A DNA stretch of 64,000 bases from assembly GCA_021158465.1 (NCBI GenBank), contig JAGGUN010000052.1, forward strand, positions 38,189 through 102,188. The letters are read 5' to 3'. This DNA comes from a bacterium (lineage in GTDB: Bacteria > UBP14 > UBA6098 > 4484-93). The notes under the pieces are model-generated. The model searched no databases, was not told the origin of the DNA, and saw nothing but the letters and a program-made list of their open reading frames with translations. Positions 18,678-28,992 of the stretch are shown here, piece by piece. Position numbers and translations under genes: made by a program. Every line of letters starts with the position of its first letter. Within the stretch, counting starts at the first letter, position 1.

Positions 18678-19916
18678 TTGAAAGAAAGTTCTGGTTTGAT
18701 CTTGCTTTTTCTTCTTTTTGTCGTTGGTTTCCTATCTGCTTCGGAGACTGATTGGATAATAAATTTCGAGTTCTACACGGCAGACACACTCATCTCAACA
18801 GACTTTTATAACAGAGCAGCAGTGCATCCTGACGCATCATTGGGACACGACATATTCGATGCGGAGGAGCTTTTCCCCCCTTTCATCTATTATGTGATGC
18901 TCTACTTCCCACATGATAACCCAGAAGACCTAAATACATACTGGGAACCACCATACAACTCCAAATACACCTTTGATTATCATCCGCCCGTCCTCGAGGG
19001 GGAAGATTCCTGGTATATGGAAGCGTATGTCGGACTGAGCTTCCCCACAGATGTCATACTGTCCTGGCAGAATATAGGCTCTGCCCCCTTCGATATGGGG
19101 CTCTTCCTTGTGGATACTGCCACATCAGACACGACAAACCTGAGAGCGGAACAGTTTTTCACCTTTCACACCGCCAGCATGCTGACCGGATATAATTTTG
19201 TTGTAAGGAGGGATGTGAACATAGATTTTAGGATAGTTCCTGTTTCAACAGAACTTACCACAGGGGTTGTTACCCACTTTTATCCCTACATCTACGATAT
19301 CTACGGTGACTCGGTTCTGGTTCCGGTCACATGGAGAACAAATCCAGACGGTATAGGTTACTTCCTCGACAACTTCCGGTTCGTTCCGACAGAAGAGAGA
19401 GATGCTTACATCATAGCAGATTACTATCATCTGAGGGAGGACAGCGTTCTTGTCCACATATCGGGTGAATACGATTCGATATCGGTTTCGCTTCGACCAG
19501 GATGGAATACAATAAGCTTGCCGGTAACGCCGGCAATTGCATCAGCCGACACAGCACTGGGTGACTCACTCAGCAATCTGTTATTCTCCTTTGACCCCAT
19601 TAGCTACGCGTATGAGAGGGCAGAAACTGTTGAGGTAGGCACAGGATATTTTGTCTACTCTGGGGAAGAAAGAAGTATAACGGTTTCTGGTGTTCCCGCA
19701 AGGGAGGTCAGCATACCGCTTTCTCCCGGCTGGAACCTTATCGGAGTGCCGTTCGGAGATGTAGAGGAAATAGTGGTCAGTCCACCTGGCGCTATCTGGG
19801 AAGAGTTCTTTTGGTTCAACCCAGATCTTAGGAGATACGAAACAGCCAGTTCACTTTTACCAGGCAGAGGATATTGGGTTGCAGCATTTGATGAGTGTGT
19901 TCTACTCATAAGATAA
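18678..19916 (+). CDS. Secreted protein with two PGWN modules, no sorting domain
   Basis: The 412-residue protein starts at a TTG with a good Shine-Dalgarno and has a signal peptide ending near FLSAS. The first 250 residues form an unrecognised aromatic- and aspartate-rich domain with many beta-strand-like segments. The C-terminal 140 residues contain two copies of a module that opens R-P-G-W-N or S-P-G-W-N (about 273 and 348) and closes with L-x-x-G-x-GYF/GYW. The same pair occurs in the next gene and in the gene at the right edge, but here the protein ends right after the second copy, without the FlgD-like C-terminal domain. It is probably periplasmic or secreted; function unknown. Confidence 0.7.
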   Translation: MKESSGLILLFLLFVVGFLSASETDWIINFEFYTADTLISTDFYNRAAVHPDASLGHDIFDAEELFPPFIYYVMLYFPHDNPEDLNTYWEPPYNSKYTFDYHPPVLEGEDSWYMEAYVGLSFPTDVILSWQNIGSAPFDMGLFLVDTATSDTTNLRAEQFFTFHTASMLTGYNFVVRRDVNIDFRIVPVSTELTTGVVTHFYPYIYDIYGDSVLVPVTWRTNPDGIGYFLDNFRFVPTEERDAYIIADYYHLREDSVLVHISGEYDSISVSLRPGWNTISLPVTPAIASADTALGDSLSNLLFSFDPISYAYERAETVEVGTGYFVYSGEERSITVSGVPAREVSIPLSPGWNLIGVPFGDVEEIVVSPPGAIWEEFFWFNPDLRRYETASSLLPGRGYWVAAFDECVLLIR

Positions 19917-19928
19917 GGGGATAAAAAG

Positions 19929-22900
19929 ATGAAAGAGAGAATGCGGACAGCTTTGTTATCATCGGCAATGCTCCTTACCCTATTGGGTGCAGGCTTCTCG
20001 GGTAACCTTTATAAGGAGCATTTCGAGAGCCTTCGTTATTGTGACATTCCACGGACCACAGGCGAGTGGAATATCTCCGATGGACAGGCGAACGCACCTG
20101 GGCATCTTGCAGAATCAACCTATGTTTCACTGAATGGAGCAAGCAAGAAAATCCAGATTGTGGATAGGTACGCTTACATTGCGACTGGCCGTGGGCTTGA
20201 GATAGTTGACCTTGCACCCAATCCACCTGCATTGGTTGGTTCACTTAATGTCGGGGATTGTGTGGACATCGGTGTTCTCGGTAAATACGCATATCTTCTA
20301 ACAACAGCCGGAGATGACAGCCTCGTCAAGGTCGATGTTTCAGCCCCGACATCTCCCTCGCATGTTGCAGATGCAAATGTATCCAGCCCATCTGGATTAA
20401 CCCTGACGAACAAGTATGCATATGTTGTCGCGGGAAACTCAATCTACTGCTATGACATATCCGGCACCGGGATAACAGCCGTCTCCAACCACACACTCTC
20501 TGGAACAGGTGTCGATGTCGACGCCTGTGGAAGGTATATGGTCGTTGTCGAGAGAAGCGGCAACCGGCTGGAGATTGTGAACGCATCAGATCCGGCAAGT
20601 ATGCTCCTCGAAGGGAGCTGCACGCTACCGACCGAGCCAAAACAGGTTATAATATCCGGGCAGATAGCGTATGTCGGAGCAGAGGACAGCGTCTATATGG
20701 TCGACATAACCGACCTGAGTTCTCCAACAGTGGTGCATTCATCCGCGATACAGGAGAACGCCAAAGACCTGTTCATGTGGGGGAGATGGCTCTTCATCGC
20801 CGACGGAACAGAAGGACTAACCGTCCTAAACCTGAACAAAGGGTATGAAAAGGCACACATCAAGCTAACGGAAGAGTTGCATACAGGGGGAACAAGCGCA
20901 ACGGGGGTTTCTGTTGGTAGCGCCTATGCGCTTGTCGCTGATTCAACATCCAGTCTGCAGGCATTCTTCATCGGTGATACGGCGGCACCGGCAGGAACCC
21001 TGTGGACAGACATAATATTCGCCGAAACAACTTATGTGAGCAAGAGTTCAAGCAGAACACTCCTCGATGTAGAAACCGTAGGAAACTTAGCTTACTTCTC
21101 TGTGCATATGTATGGAATTATAGTGGTTGATATTTCCGATCTGACAGATATGCGAGTGATCGATTCATTTGCTGTCAGCGGGGCGCCCTGCGGGCTCGAC
21201 ATAGACGGGAACGAACTCTTCCTCGCAGCGGGCGATGAGGGAGTATATGCATATACTATAGAGGATTCGGCACTGTCAAGTAATTGGCACACCAACGGCA
21301 TCAGCGAGATAATAGATGTCGCTGCAAGCGATTCGTTCGTCTATGCTGCGGTATCCAACGGCTCACTCGGCGTTAGGAAACTGCGAAGGAGCGACGGAGC
21401 TCTGCTCGCCTCCTACTCCACATCATCACCTGTCTTCGGGGTATATGTCTATGGCGACTATGTCTACGCGGCAGCAACAGCAATTGGAGTCATAAAGCTG
21501 ACCAAAGAGCTCTCAGCGGTTGATACATTCGCTACAACCGATGCTTGGGGCGTCTGCGCCGACGGACAATACATTTATGTCGCAGACAAGATAGACGGAC
21601 TAAAGGTGGTGGCATCCGATGATATGACAGAGATTACGACGGTGTCAACCTCCACCCTTGGTGGCGACCCACACGGTGTAATAGTCAAGAATAGCCTCGC
21701 CTATGTCGCACTGGATACCATTGTTACCATCTTGGATGTTACAAACCCCACAAACCCGAGTGTGTTTGACCATAGTCCACCAGGGATTCTGCCATCAGGA
21801 GTTGCACCAGTCGGAGATTACCTTATAGTCGCCGACAACGCAGGCGGCGCAAGGAGCCTGTACTACTTTAATAATATGATTTATACCAAGAAGACAAACT
21901 ATGTGTTTCACTCCACCGATGTCAGGGATACCTGCACCGGTGAGAACACCGAATATAACGGCGTATACTGGAGATGTTACCAGCAGAAAGATGCTGATAC
22001 AGACACAACCGACTACTATCTGGTATTTGTTAGCGCATCAGGTGACTCAGACACACTTTTCATCTTCAGGGACGAGTCGGAGCCAGAACCAGGACCAGGA
22101 GGCGAGATTACATACTATCCTCTCTCCGACACATTCACCGAACTTTACTGGTGCGGCACACACGAAGACAATCTGACCTCGCCGGATTTTGACCTCATAA
22201 TAGACTCCATCATCATCGGGGATACACTCGCTGACTTCTCCCGCAAGTGGCGCGTGCCGATAGAGGTTGAAGGGAGCGGTGGAGGGTTCGTCGAGCTGGA
22301 GCTTGCCGGAGACTCATCCGCAACATACGGATACGACGAAGGTATAGATACACTCTACATCCCAACAGGTGTATTCGATGCATACTTCCTCGTTGACGGC
22401 AGGATGCTCCAGAAAAACCATATCGGGCTATTCGAGAAACCAAAGGACATAATTCTGAAGGTCGAAGGGGATAATGCAACCATCCGCTGGGACCCGAGAG
22501 ACCTACCAGACGGGAATTTCTTCCTTTCCGGGGTCAATATGAAGGAAGACTCATCGTTCACTGCCACCGATGGCGAGGAACTTACCCTTGTTCAGGAACC
22601 AGTTTATAACCTGTTCTATCAGAGGAGGCTTTTCCCAGGATGGAACATCGCCTCACTCGTGGCAGACGGACCAGACAACTCTACCAGAAACATCCTCGGC
22701 GAAGAGGTGTTAGCATTCTCTTATGACCCCATCGGAAGAAGATACATTAGAACGGATACACTGAATCAAGGAGTCGGTTACTTCTGTTTGAACAACCAGG
22801 ACAGAATAAGATACTACTCCTACAACGGGATACCCATTATGCGCACAACTGTCCACCTATATCCTGGCTGGAACCTCATCGGGGGACTGAACATTGACAA

Positions 22901-23759
22901 TATAGATGTATCACTCATAACAACCGAACCAGCAGCCTCTCTCATCCCAGGGAGCTTTTTCAGATATGACCCGATTGCACGAGAATATGAAAACATCGCA
23001 ACGCTTACATCAGGCGAAGGCTACTGGGTGGCAGCAGAAACCGAGTGCGATATGACGATCGACTACACGATGCAAACGGAGACAAGAAAGCGGCCCCTGA
23101 AGACCCCAGATTGGTATGTTACGATGAGGGCAGGAAACAATACCATCGATTTCGGCTGTGGAAGAGGAGCTACAACAGGATACGACTACCTGTTCGACAT
23201 ACTCCTACCACCCGCCTTACCAGGTGAGGAGCAGATTGCAATCGTTGAGGATGTTCCTATTACACCAGAGTTCAAGCGAAGCATCCATCCGAGGAATAAA
23301 CCATCTTGGGAGGTCGTTCTACCAGAGGATAGAGTGGTAACCTTTGACACGAAACAACTTCCGAACAATCTCACACTTTACATCGAAGGAGAGGGAAGCA
23401 CAAATAGGATAGAAAGCAACCAAGAATTCACTCTCCCAGCCGGAAGATACAAGATATTCGCAAAACAGAGCAATCTACCAAAGAAGCTATATCTCGACCC
23501 AGCATCTCCCAACCCGTTCAACGCGAGCGTGAAACTGAGATTTGGTCTACCAGAAGAAGGAAAGGTGGAACTCGCTATCTACAACATCCTCGGTCAGAAG
23601 GTGAAAACGCTTGTGGACGAGACGCTCCCCGCTGGTGAGTACAGCGCCCTTTGGAACGGAAAAACAGCCGAAGGGAAGACCGCTCCATCAGGGATATACT
23701 TCTACCGGATTACATTCGACGAGGAAAAGATAACGAGGAAGATGCTACTTCTAAAGTAG
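19929..23759 (+). CDS. Large secreted beta-propeller protein with FlgD/T9SS-like C-terminal domain
   Basis: The 1276-residue protein has a signal peptide, then two sets of LVIVD-type propeller repeats (about 60-330 and 370-640; typical blade: KYAYVVAGNSIYCYDIS), a linker of beta-rich sequence, two PGWN modules (about 901 and 977), and a C-terminal FlgD-like immunoglobulin domain (about 1189-1276) opening SPNPFNASV and ending RKMLLLK. Such C-terminal domains act as export/anchoring tags or adaptors in type IX-like secretion; which applies here is unknown. It lies 12 bp after the previous gene, with an AAGGGGAT Shine-Dalgarno, so both are co-expressed. Likely a cell-surface protein. Confidence 0.82.
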   Translation: MKERMRTALLSSAMLLTLLGAGFSGNLYKEHFESLRYCDIPRTTGEWNISDGQANAPGHLAESTYVSLNGASKKIQIVDRYAYIATGRGLEIVDLAPNPPALVGSLNVGDCVDIGVLGKYAYLLTTAGDDSLVKVDVSAPTSPSHVADANVSSPSGLTLTNKYAYVVAGNSIYCYDISGTGITAVSNHTLSGTGVDVDACGRYMVVVERSGNRLEIVNASDPASMLLEGSCTLPTEPKQVIISGQIAYVGAEDSVYMVDITDLSSPTVVHSSAIQENAKDLFMWGRWLFIADGTEGLTVLNLNKGYEKAHIKLTEELHTGGTSATGVSVGSAYALVADSTSSLQAFFIGDTAAPAGTLWTDIIFAETTYVSKSSSRTLLDVETVGNLAYFSVHMYGIIVVDISDLTDMRVIDSFAVSGAPCGLDIDGNELFLAAGDEGVYAYTIEDSALSSNWHTNGISEIIDVAASDSFVYAAVSNGSLGVRKLRRSDGALLASYSTSSPVFGVYVYGDYVYAAATAIGVIKLTKELSAVDTFATTDAWGVCADGQYIYVADKIDGLKVVASDDMTEITTVSTSTLGGDPHGVIVKNSLAYVALDTIVTILDVTNPTNPSVFDHSPPGILPSGVAPVGDYLIVADNAGGARSLYYFNNMIYTKKTNYVFHSTDVRDTCTGENTEYNGVYWRCYQQKDADTDTTDYYLVFVSASGDSDTLFIFRDESEPEPGPGGEITYYPLSDTFTELYWCGTHEDNLTSPDFDLIIDSIIIGDTLADFSRKWRVPIEVEGSGGGFVELELAGDSSATYGYDEGIDTLYIPTGVFDAYFLVDGRMLQKNHIGLFEKPKDIILKVEGDNATIRWDPRDLPDGNFFLSGVNMKEDSSFTATDGEELTLVQEPVYNLFYQRRLFPGWNIASLVADGPDNSTRNILGEEVLAFSYDPIGRRYIRTDTLNQGVGYFCLNNQDRIRYYSYNGIPIMRTTVHLYPGWNLIGGLNIDNIDVSLITTEPAASLIPGSFFRYDPIAREYENIATLTSGEGYWVAAETECDMTIDYTMQTETRKRPLKTPDWYVTMRAGNNTIDFGCGRGATTGYDYLFDILLPPALPGEEQIAIVEDVPITPEFKRSIHPRNKPSWEVVLPEDRVVTFDTKQLPNNLTLYIEGEGSTNRIESNQEFTLPAGRYKIFAKQSNLPKKLYLDPASPNPFNASVKLRFGLPEEGKVELAIYNILGQKVKTLVDETLPAGEYSALWNGKTAEGKTAPSGIYFYRITFDEEKITRKMLLLK

Positions 23760-23784
23760 CTGTCGGACCCTTTCCCACCCTTCT

Positions 23785-26700
23785 ATGCTCGAAAGCCTGA
23801 AACAGATCGTTGCATCATCGGATACAGCAGGTCAGCTCATCAAAGAGATAAAGGAAGGGAGTTCGCTTTCCATTCAGCCTGCACCAGCCGGATTCCTCGC
23901 TATACTCATCTCCGCTCTCTTCCGCAGAACAAAAAGGACCATAGTCGTCATTGCACCAGAGAAGACAGAGGAGATATTAGCAGATATCGAACTTGTGGAG
24001 AAAAGAACACTCTATTTTCCTGCTTATGATATTCTGCCTTACGATACCAGCCGCCCCGACACCGAGATCGTCGCCAGAAGAATAGAAACGGTATACCGAA
24101 TGATGGAAACACCGAGGCATATAATCGTAACAAGCCCGAGGGCGCTTCTTGAGAAAACCATCCCAAAGCAGTTGCTGAAACCGATAAAAATCCACAAGGG
24201 CGAGACTGTTGAGCCGAAAGAATTAAAGGCAAAACTTATCGAAAACGGGTACAAAAGCTGCGATGCCACAGGATATATCGGTGAGTTCTCGTCGCGCGGA
24301 GGGATAATAGATCTCTTCACACCAGGGACAGTCGATCCAGTGAGACTCGAATTCTTCGGGGATACAGTCGAATCCATAAGGCTGTTCTCCGCAAGAAACC
24401 AGCGATCAATAAGAAAGATAAAGGAATGCACAATCCTCCCCTCAACCGAGGCGGTACCGCTCCTGAGAGCAGTAAGAGGTAACAGAATACAGGAGAACAT
24501 AAACCCAGATACTACTCGGAAAATCCCCAAAGAACGGTTAGAGAAGGTCATTGAGCGTCTCCAATTCGACCCAGAGTTCCCCGGATACCTTTGGTTTCTA
24601 CCGCTCTTCTTGCCCGAAGCAAACACACTCCAAGACTACCTCCCAGAGGATACCATCTTCGTCATTACAGAAGAGGAAGAATTTCACCGCCAGCTCTCCG
24701 AATTTGAATCGGAGGCAAACGAGCTCTACACAAGAAAACTAACAGAGAAAATACCACCTCTCCCACCGGAGCTAATATTCGCCAACAAGGATGAACTTAC
24801 CAAACAGATTGAACATAAACAGCTCATATCATTCGGATTGAAAGGAAAAGCGGTTCTTCCAGTCTCTCCACAGAACACCATAGGCGGTGATATAGCTCTT
24901 CTGCAGGAGACCCTGAAAAGATATAACAGGAACGGATATAAGACCTTTATCCTCTGTGACAATGTCGGGCAGGCAGAGAGGATGAAAAACCTCGTCGGAG
25001 GCATCCGTCTCACACTCGAGATTGCACCGCTCTCAGAAGGGTTCATATTCACTGAGGGAAGACTGGCAGTATTCACCGACAACGGAATATTTGCCCGATA
25101 CCGTAGACGCTCCAGAGAAAAACGCTACCACGAGGGAACATACAGCGAGCCTATCTCGCTCGAACCAGGGGACTACCTTGTCCATTTAGAGTACGGAATA
25201 GGAAGATTTGTCGGAATTGAGAACCTCACCGTCGGAGATGTAACAACCGAATGCATCGTGCTCGAATACGACAAGAGAGACAAGCTGTATGTCCCCTCTA
25301 CAGATTTTCACCTTCTCCAGAGATACGAAGGGAAAACCACAGATGTCAAGCTCGCCCGCCTCACAAGCGACCGCTGGAAACGGACAAAAAAGAAGGTCAA
25401 ACAGAAGGTTACCGAACTTGCAGGAGAACTGCTCGAAATATACACACTAAGACAGAAGCTCACCGGAATACAGCACAAAGGTGATGAAACCCTGTTCAAC
25501 CAGCTGGAAGCATCGTTCATCTATGACGAGACGGAGGACCAAGCACGGGCAACAGAAGAGGTGCTTCTGAATATGGAAGAACCACACCCGATGGATAGGC
25601 TCCTTACAGGCGATGTCGGCTTTGGGAAGACAGAGGTAGCCATAAGAGCAGCGTTCAAAGCAGTTCTGAGCGGGTATCAGGTGGCGGTGCTTGTCCCGAC
25701 AACAATACTGGCTGAACAGCACACAGCAACATTCAGAGAAAGACTGTCGGACTTCCCCGTGATAATCGAAACACTATCACGCCTCCAAACAAAAAGAAAG
25801 CAGAGCCAGATTATCGAGAGCCTAAGGGAAGGAAAGATTGACATTATCATAGGAACACATAGACTGCTATCTCCTGATGTCGATTTTAAGAAACTGGGGC
25901 TCCTTATAATCGACGAAGAGCAGAAGTTCGGCGTAAGGGATAAGGAGAAGATAAAGAGGCTGAAGCTGAATATCGATGTCCTCTCGATGAGCGCAACCCC
26001 GATACCGAGAACCCTCTATCTCGCACTATCAGGGGTGAGGGATATGTCGTTGATAAACACACCGCCACAGGAGCGGAAACCTGTCTACACACAGATAATC
26101 GAGTTTAATCCGAAGCTTTTCAAGATGATTATCCGCAGGGAATTGGACCGTGGCGGGCAGGTATTCTTCCTGCACAATAGGATAAACTCCGTCGGAACAG
26201 TGGCAAAACTCCTCAGAGAAGCAATGCCAGATGTAAGAATTGCCATCGTACACGGCAGAATGGACGAACAGAAGCTCGAAAAGACATTCCTCGACTTCCT
26301 CAACAGAAAATTCGACCTGCTCTTATCCACTACAATCATTGAGAACGGTATAGATATCCCAAATGTTAACACGATCATTATCAACCGTGCGGACAAACTC
26401 GGACTCGCAGACCTATACCAACTCCGAGGTAGAGTGGGACGCTCAAAGAGACAGGCATACTGTTACCTCGTTGCCCCACCATATCAAATGATGAGCTCAA
26501 AAGCAAGGGCACGATTGAAAGCGATACTCGAACACACCTCCCTCGCCAGCGGACTGAATATTGCTATGCGTGACCTGGAAATCAGGGGAGCAGGAAACCT
26601 GCTCGGTAAACAGCAGAGCGGCTTTATAGACGCAATCGGATTCGAACTTTACAACCAGCTTCTACTCGAGGCAGTGAAGGAAGCAAAAGGAGAGAAAACG

Positions 26701-27183
26701 GAGCCGTTTATCCCGGTACCATTCCAGACAAGCACCCCAGTCTCTATCCCGAAAGAATACATCCCGCATGTGGAGAAGAGAATACGATACTACCAGAGGA
26801 TCTACACAGCAGAAAGCATAGATAAACTCCATAGAATAAAGGAGGAGATGAATGATATATTCGGTTCCCTACCCGATGAGGCGAAAACCCTATTTGAATT
26901 CGCTGAAATAAGAATACTCGCCAAAATGGCCCCCATATCAAGAATAATGGAAAGATCGGGCAGGTTCAGAATATACTTTGATACAGACTTTATCCCTCCG
27001 TGGCACAAGATAAGCACAATGCTCGCCGATATTGCAAGCCTCCTCAATTTCAAAACACACCCTGCACCTTGCCTCATCATAGAACCAAAGAAAGAAGCGC
27101 CAACCCTCGAGAAGATGAAATTCCTCAAGCTCCAGATAAAGCGATTGGCTGATGGACTGACCTCCGAGCGATTTTTGGTTTGA
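23785..27183 (+). CDS. mfd: Transcription-repair coupling factor
   Basis: Mfd displaces RNA polymerase stalled at DNA lesions and recruits UvrA. The 1132 residues follow the usual order: a UvrB-like N-terminal module (about 1-350), the RNA-polymerase-interacting CarD-like domain (near 462, GDYLVHLEYGIGRFVGIENL), a RecG-type translocase with Walker A GDVGFGKTEVA (about 610) and DEEQ box, and the C-terminal TRCF domain. No strong Shine-Dalgarno is seen before the ATG, which is 25 bp after the propeller gene, so it may be read from the same transcript. Confidence 0.97.
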   Translation: MLESLKQIVASSDTAGQLIKEIKEGSSLSIQPAPAGFLAILISALFRRTKRTIVVIAPEKTEEILADIELVEKRTLYFPAYDILPYDTSRPDTEIVARRIETVYRMMETPRHIIVTSPRALLEKTIPKQLLKPIKIHKGETVEPKELKAKLIENGYKSCDATGYIGEFSSRGGIIDLFTPGTVDPVRLEFFGDTVESIRLFSARNQRSIRKIKECTILPSTEAVPLLRAVRGNRIQENINPDTTRKIPKERLEKVIERLQFDPEFPGYLWFLPLFLPEANTLQDYLPEDTIFVITEEEEFHRQLSEFESEANELYTRKLTEKIPPLPPELIFANKDELTKQIEHKQLISFGLKGKAVLPVSPQNTIGGDIALLQETLKRYNRNGYKTFILCDNVGQAERMKNLVGGIRLTLEIAPLSEGFIFTEGRLAVFTDNGIFARYRRRSREKRYHEGTYSEPISLEPGDYLVHLEYGIGRFVGIENLTVGDVTTECIVLEYDKRDKLYVPSTDFHLLQRYEGKTTDVKLARLTSDRWKRTKKKVKQKVTELAGELLEIYTLRQKLTGIQHKGDETLFNQLEASFIYDETEDQARATEEVLLNMEEPHPMDRLLTGDVGFGKTEVAIRAAFKAVLSGYQVAVLVPTTILAEQHTATFRERLSDFPVIIETLSRLQTKRKQSQIIESLREGKIDIIIGTHRLLSPDVDFKKLGLLIIDEEQKFGVRDKEKIKRLKLNIDVLSMSATPIPRTLYLALSGVRDMSLINTPPQERKPVYTQIIEFNPKLFKMIIRRELDRGGQVFFLHNRINSVGTVAKLLREAMPDVRIAIVHGRMDEQKLEKTFLDFLNRKFDLLLSTTIIENGIDIPNVNTIIINRADKLGLADLYQLRGRVGRSKRQAYCYLVAPPYQMMSSKARARLKAILEHTSLASGLNIAMRDLEIRGAGNLLGKQQSGFIDAIGFELYNQLLLEAVKEAKGEKTEPFIPVPFQTSTPVSIPKEYIPHVEKRIRYYQRIYTAESIDKLHRIKEEMNDIFGSLPDEAKTLFEFAEIRILAKMAPISRIMERSGRFRIYFDTDFIPPWHKISTMLADIASLLNFKTHPAPCLIIEPKKEAPTLEKMKFLKLQIKRLADGLTSERFLV

Positions 27184-27207
27184 TTTTTTACCCATAAATT
27201 TTATATT
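27180..27207 (+). promoter_or_regulatory. Promoter of the leuC-accC-kinase operon
   Basis: TTGATT (starting in the mfd stop), 16-bp spacer, TATATT; an overlapping TATTAT two bases on would give an 18-bp spacer. The leader has no strong Shine-Dalgarno. Confidence 0.55.
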
Positions 27208-27247
27208 ATTATTTATAAGGAATTTTCCTCCAACAGAAGAGCAAAAA

Positions 27248-28495
27248 ATGGGGAAAACAGCGGTCGAGAAGATATTCTCGAAGAGGCTTTCCAGAGATAT
27301 AGCGGCAGGCGAGATAGTTGTGGTAAAGCCGGATTTCGTCTTATCCCACGACAATACCGCGGCAATCATCGACCATTTCAGAGAGCTTGGGGTAAAGCAG
27401 ATAGAAAACCCAGAGCAGCCCGTAATAATACTTGACCACACTGTTCCAGCATCGACATCAAAATATGCTAACAACCATAAGAAGATTAGGGAATTTGTTG
27501 TCGAGCAGAAGCTCTCTCATTTCTTCGATATCGGTGAGGGAATATGCCATCAGGTTTTAGCTGAGCAAGGGTTCGCTGTTCCCTGGAGCATCGTTCTGGG
27601 CGCCGATAGTCACACGACAACATACGGAGCACTCGGCGCTTTCTCAACCGGGATCGGGAGGAAGGAGGTCGCTGCTATATGGGCAACAGGTGAGCTTTGG
27701 CTTCGCGTTCCCGAGACGATAAGATTCGTGATAACAGGAAGGTTTCAACCGTATGTCCTGCCAAAGGACCTTGCCCTCTACATTATCGGAAAAATCGGTG
27801 CAGATGGAGCGCTTTACAAATCCGTCGAGTTCACAGGAGAAACCGTAGAGAATATGAGCATCGCATCAAGGATGACACTCTCGAATATGTCTGTGGAGAT
27901 GGGAGCAAAGAACGGTTTTTGCGATGCAGACGAGAAGACAGCTTCATTCCTTGGAATAGATAGGATAACTCCTATTCTTCCAGACCCGGATGCAGATTAC
28001 GAGCAGGTCATAGATATCGATGCCTCCACAATTCCACCTATGGTCGCCAAGCCGCATACGGTGGACAATGTCTCCCCTGTCGACGATGTAGAAGGGATAA
28101 AAATAGACCAGGTATTCTTTGGCACCTGCACAAACGGCAGGGTCGAGGACTTCGAGATAGCAGCAAGGATACTGAGAGGGAAAAAGGTGGCAAGATCCGT
28201 TCGGGTACTTGCATTCCCGGCATCCAGAAAAGTCCTGCTTGAGCTTGTTAAAAGGGGGATATATGAGACACTGGTTGAATCAGGTGTAGTTATGATGAAT
28301 CCTGGATGTGGTCCCTGCCTTGGGGCACACGAGGGGGTATTAGCCGACGGCGAGCTCTGCCTATCGACCGCCAACAGGAATTTCAAGGGTAGAATGGGTA
28401 ACCCGGAATCATCCATATACCTCGCTTCGCCGGCGACCGCAGCAGCAAGCGCAATAACAGGGGTTATAACCAACCCACAGGAGATGAGAAGATGA
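27248..28495 (+). CDS. leuC: 3-isopropylmalate/homoaconitate dehydratase large subunit
   Basis: This aconitase-family large subunit holds the [4Fe-4S] cluster ligands C294 (GTCTNGR), C354 and C357 (NPGCGPCLG), plus the LGADSHTTTYGALGAFSTG substrate block. The 415-residue length is that of the archaeal-type LeuC/HacA group, which isomerises isopropylmalate, methylmalate or homocitrate derivatives. Substrate cannot be fixed from this subunit. It overlaps leuD by 4 bp. No leuA, leuB or other pathway gene is in the window. Confidence 0.9.
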   Translation: MGKTAVEKIFSKRLSRDIAAGEIVVVKPDFVLSHDNTAAIIDHFRELGVKQIENPEQPVIILDHTVPASTSKYANNHKKIREFVVEQKLSHFFDIGEGICHQVLAEQGFAVPWSIVLGADSHTTTYGALGAFSTGIGRKEVAAIWATGELWLRVPETIRFVITGRFQPYVLPKDLALYIIGKIGADGALYKSVEFTGETVENMSIASRMTLSNMSVEMGAKNGFCDADEKTASFLGIDRITPILPDPDADYEQVIDIDASTIPPMVAKPHTVDNVSPVDDVEGIKIDQVFFGTCTNGRVEDFEIAARILRGKKVARSVRVLAFPASRKVLLELVKRGIYETLVESGVVMMNPGCGPCLGAHEGVLADGELCLSTANRNFKGRMGNPESSIYLASPATAAASAITGVITNPQEMRR

Positions 28496-28992
28496 GGATA
28501 AAGGGTCGAGTGTGGAAATACGGCGACAATGTAAATACCGATGTCATCTTCCCAGGGAAGTACACATACTCGATATTCGATGAGGGGGAAATGGCAAAAC
28601 ATGCGCTCGAGGATCTCGACCCAAGCTTTTCTAAGGATGTAAAAGCAGGCGACATTATCGTTGCCGGGAAGAATTTCGGGTGTGGCTCATCCAGGGAACA
28701 AGCTGCTATCTGCCTGAAAGCCGCGGGCGTTAGCGCAGTAGTGGCAAAATCATTCGCAAGGATATTCTTCCGAAACGCCATAAACGCTGGGCTCTGGGCT
28801 ATTACAAACGACAAAGTTCAGGATATGGTCGAAAAATGGGATACTGTTGAGATCGACCTCGAGAAGGGAGAAATTATAGTATGTGACAGGCGCCTCCGTT
28901 TCCAACCATACCCCGAGCAGATCAAAAAGATTATCGAAGCAGGAGGACTTATCCCTTATATCAAATCAAGCACCAAAAGGAGAAGACAATGA
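28492..28992 (+). CDS. leuD: 3-isopropylmalate/homoaconitate dehydratase small subunit
   Basis: The 166-residue swivel-domain subunit has [12 protein letters not shown] near the N terminus and the GCGSSREQA signature at 63-71. The substrate-recognition loop after PGK reads Y-T-Y-S; homoaconitases of the archaeal type usually have an arginine here (YLRT), which is missing, so an isopropylmalate or methylmalate substrate is more likely. The stop overlaps the accB start by 4 bp. Confidence 0.9.
   Translation: MRIKGRVWKYGDNVNTDVIFPGKYTYSIFDEGEMAKHALEDLDPSFSKDVKAGDIIVAGKNFGCGSSREQAAICLKAAGVSAVVAKSFARIFFRNAINAGLWAITNDKVQDMVEKWDTVEIDLEKGEIIVCDRRLRFQPYPEQIKKIIEAGGLIPYIKSSTKRRRQ

Noticed and set aside
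19929-23759. Internal repeats of the propeller as a DNA repeat or CRISPR-like array
   Set aside because: Repetition is at protein level and degenerate in DNA; no regular spacer pattern exists in the window.
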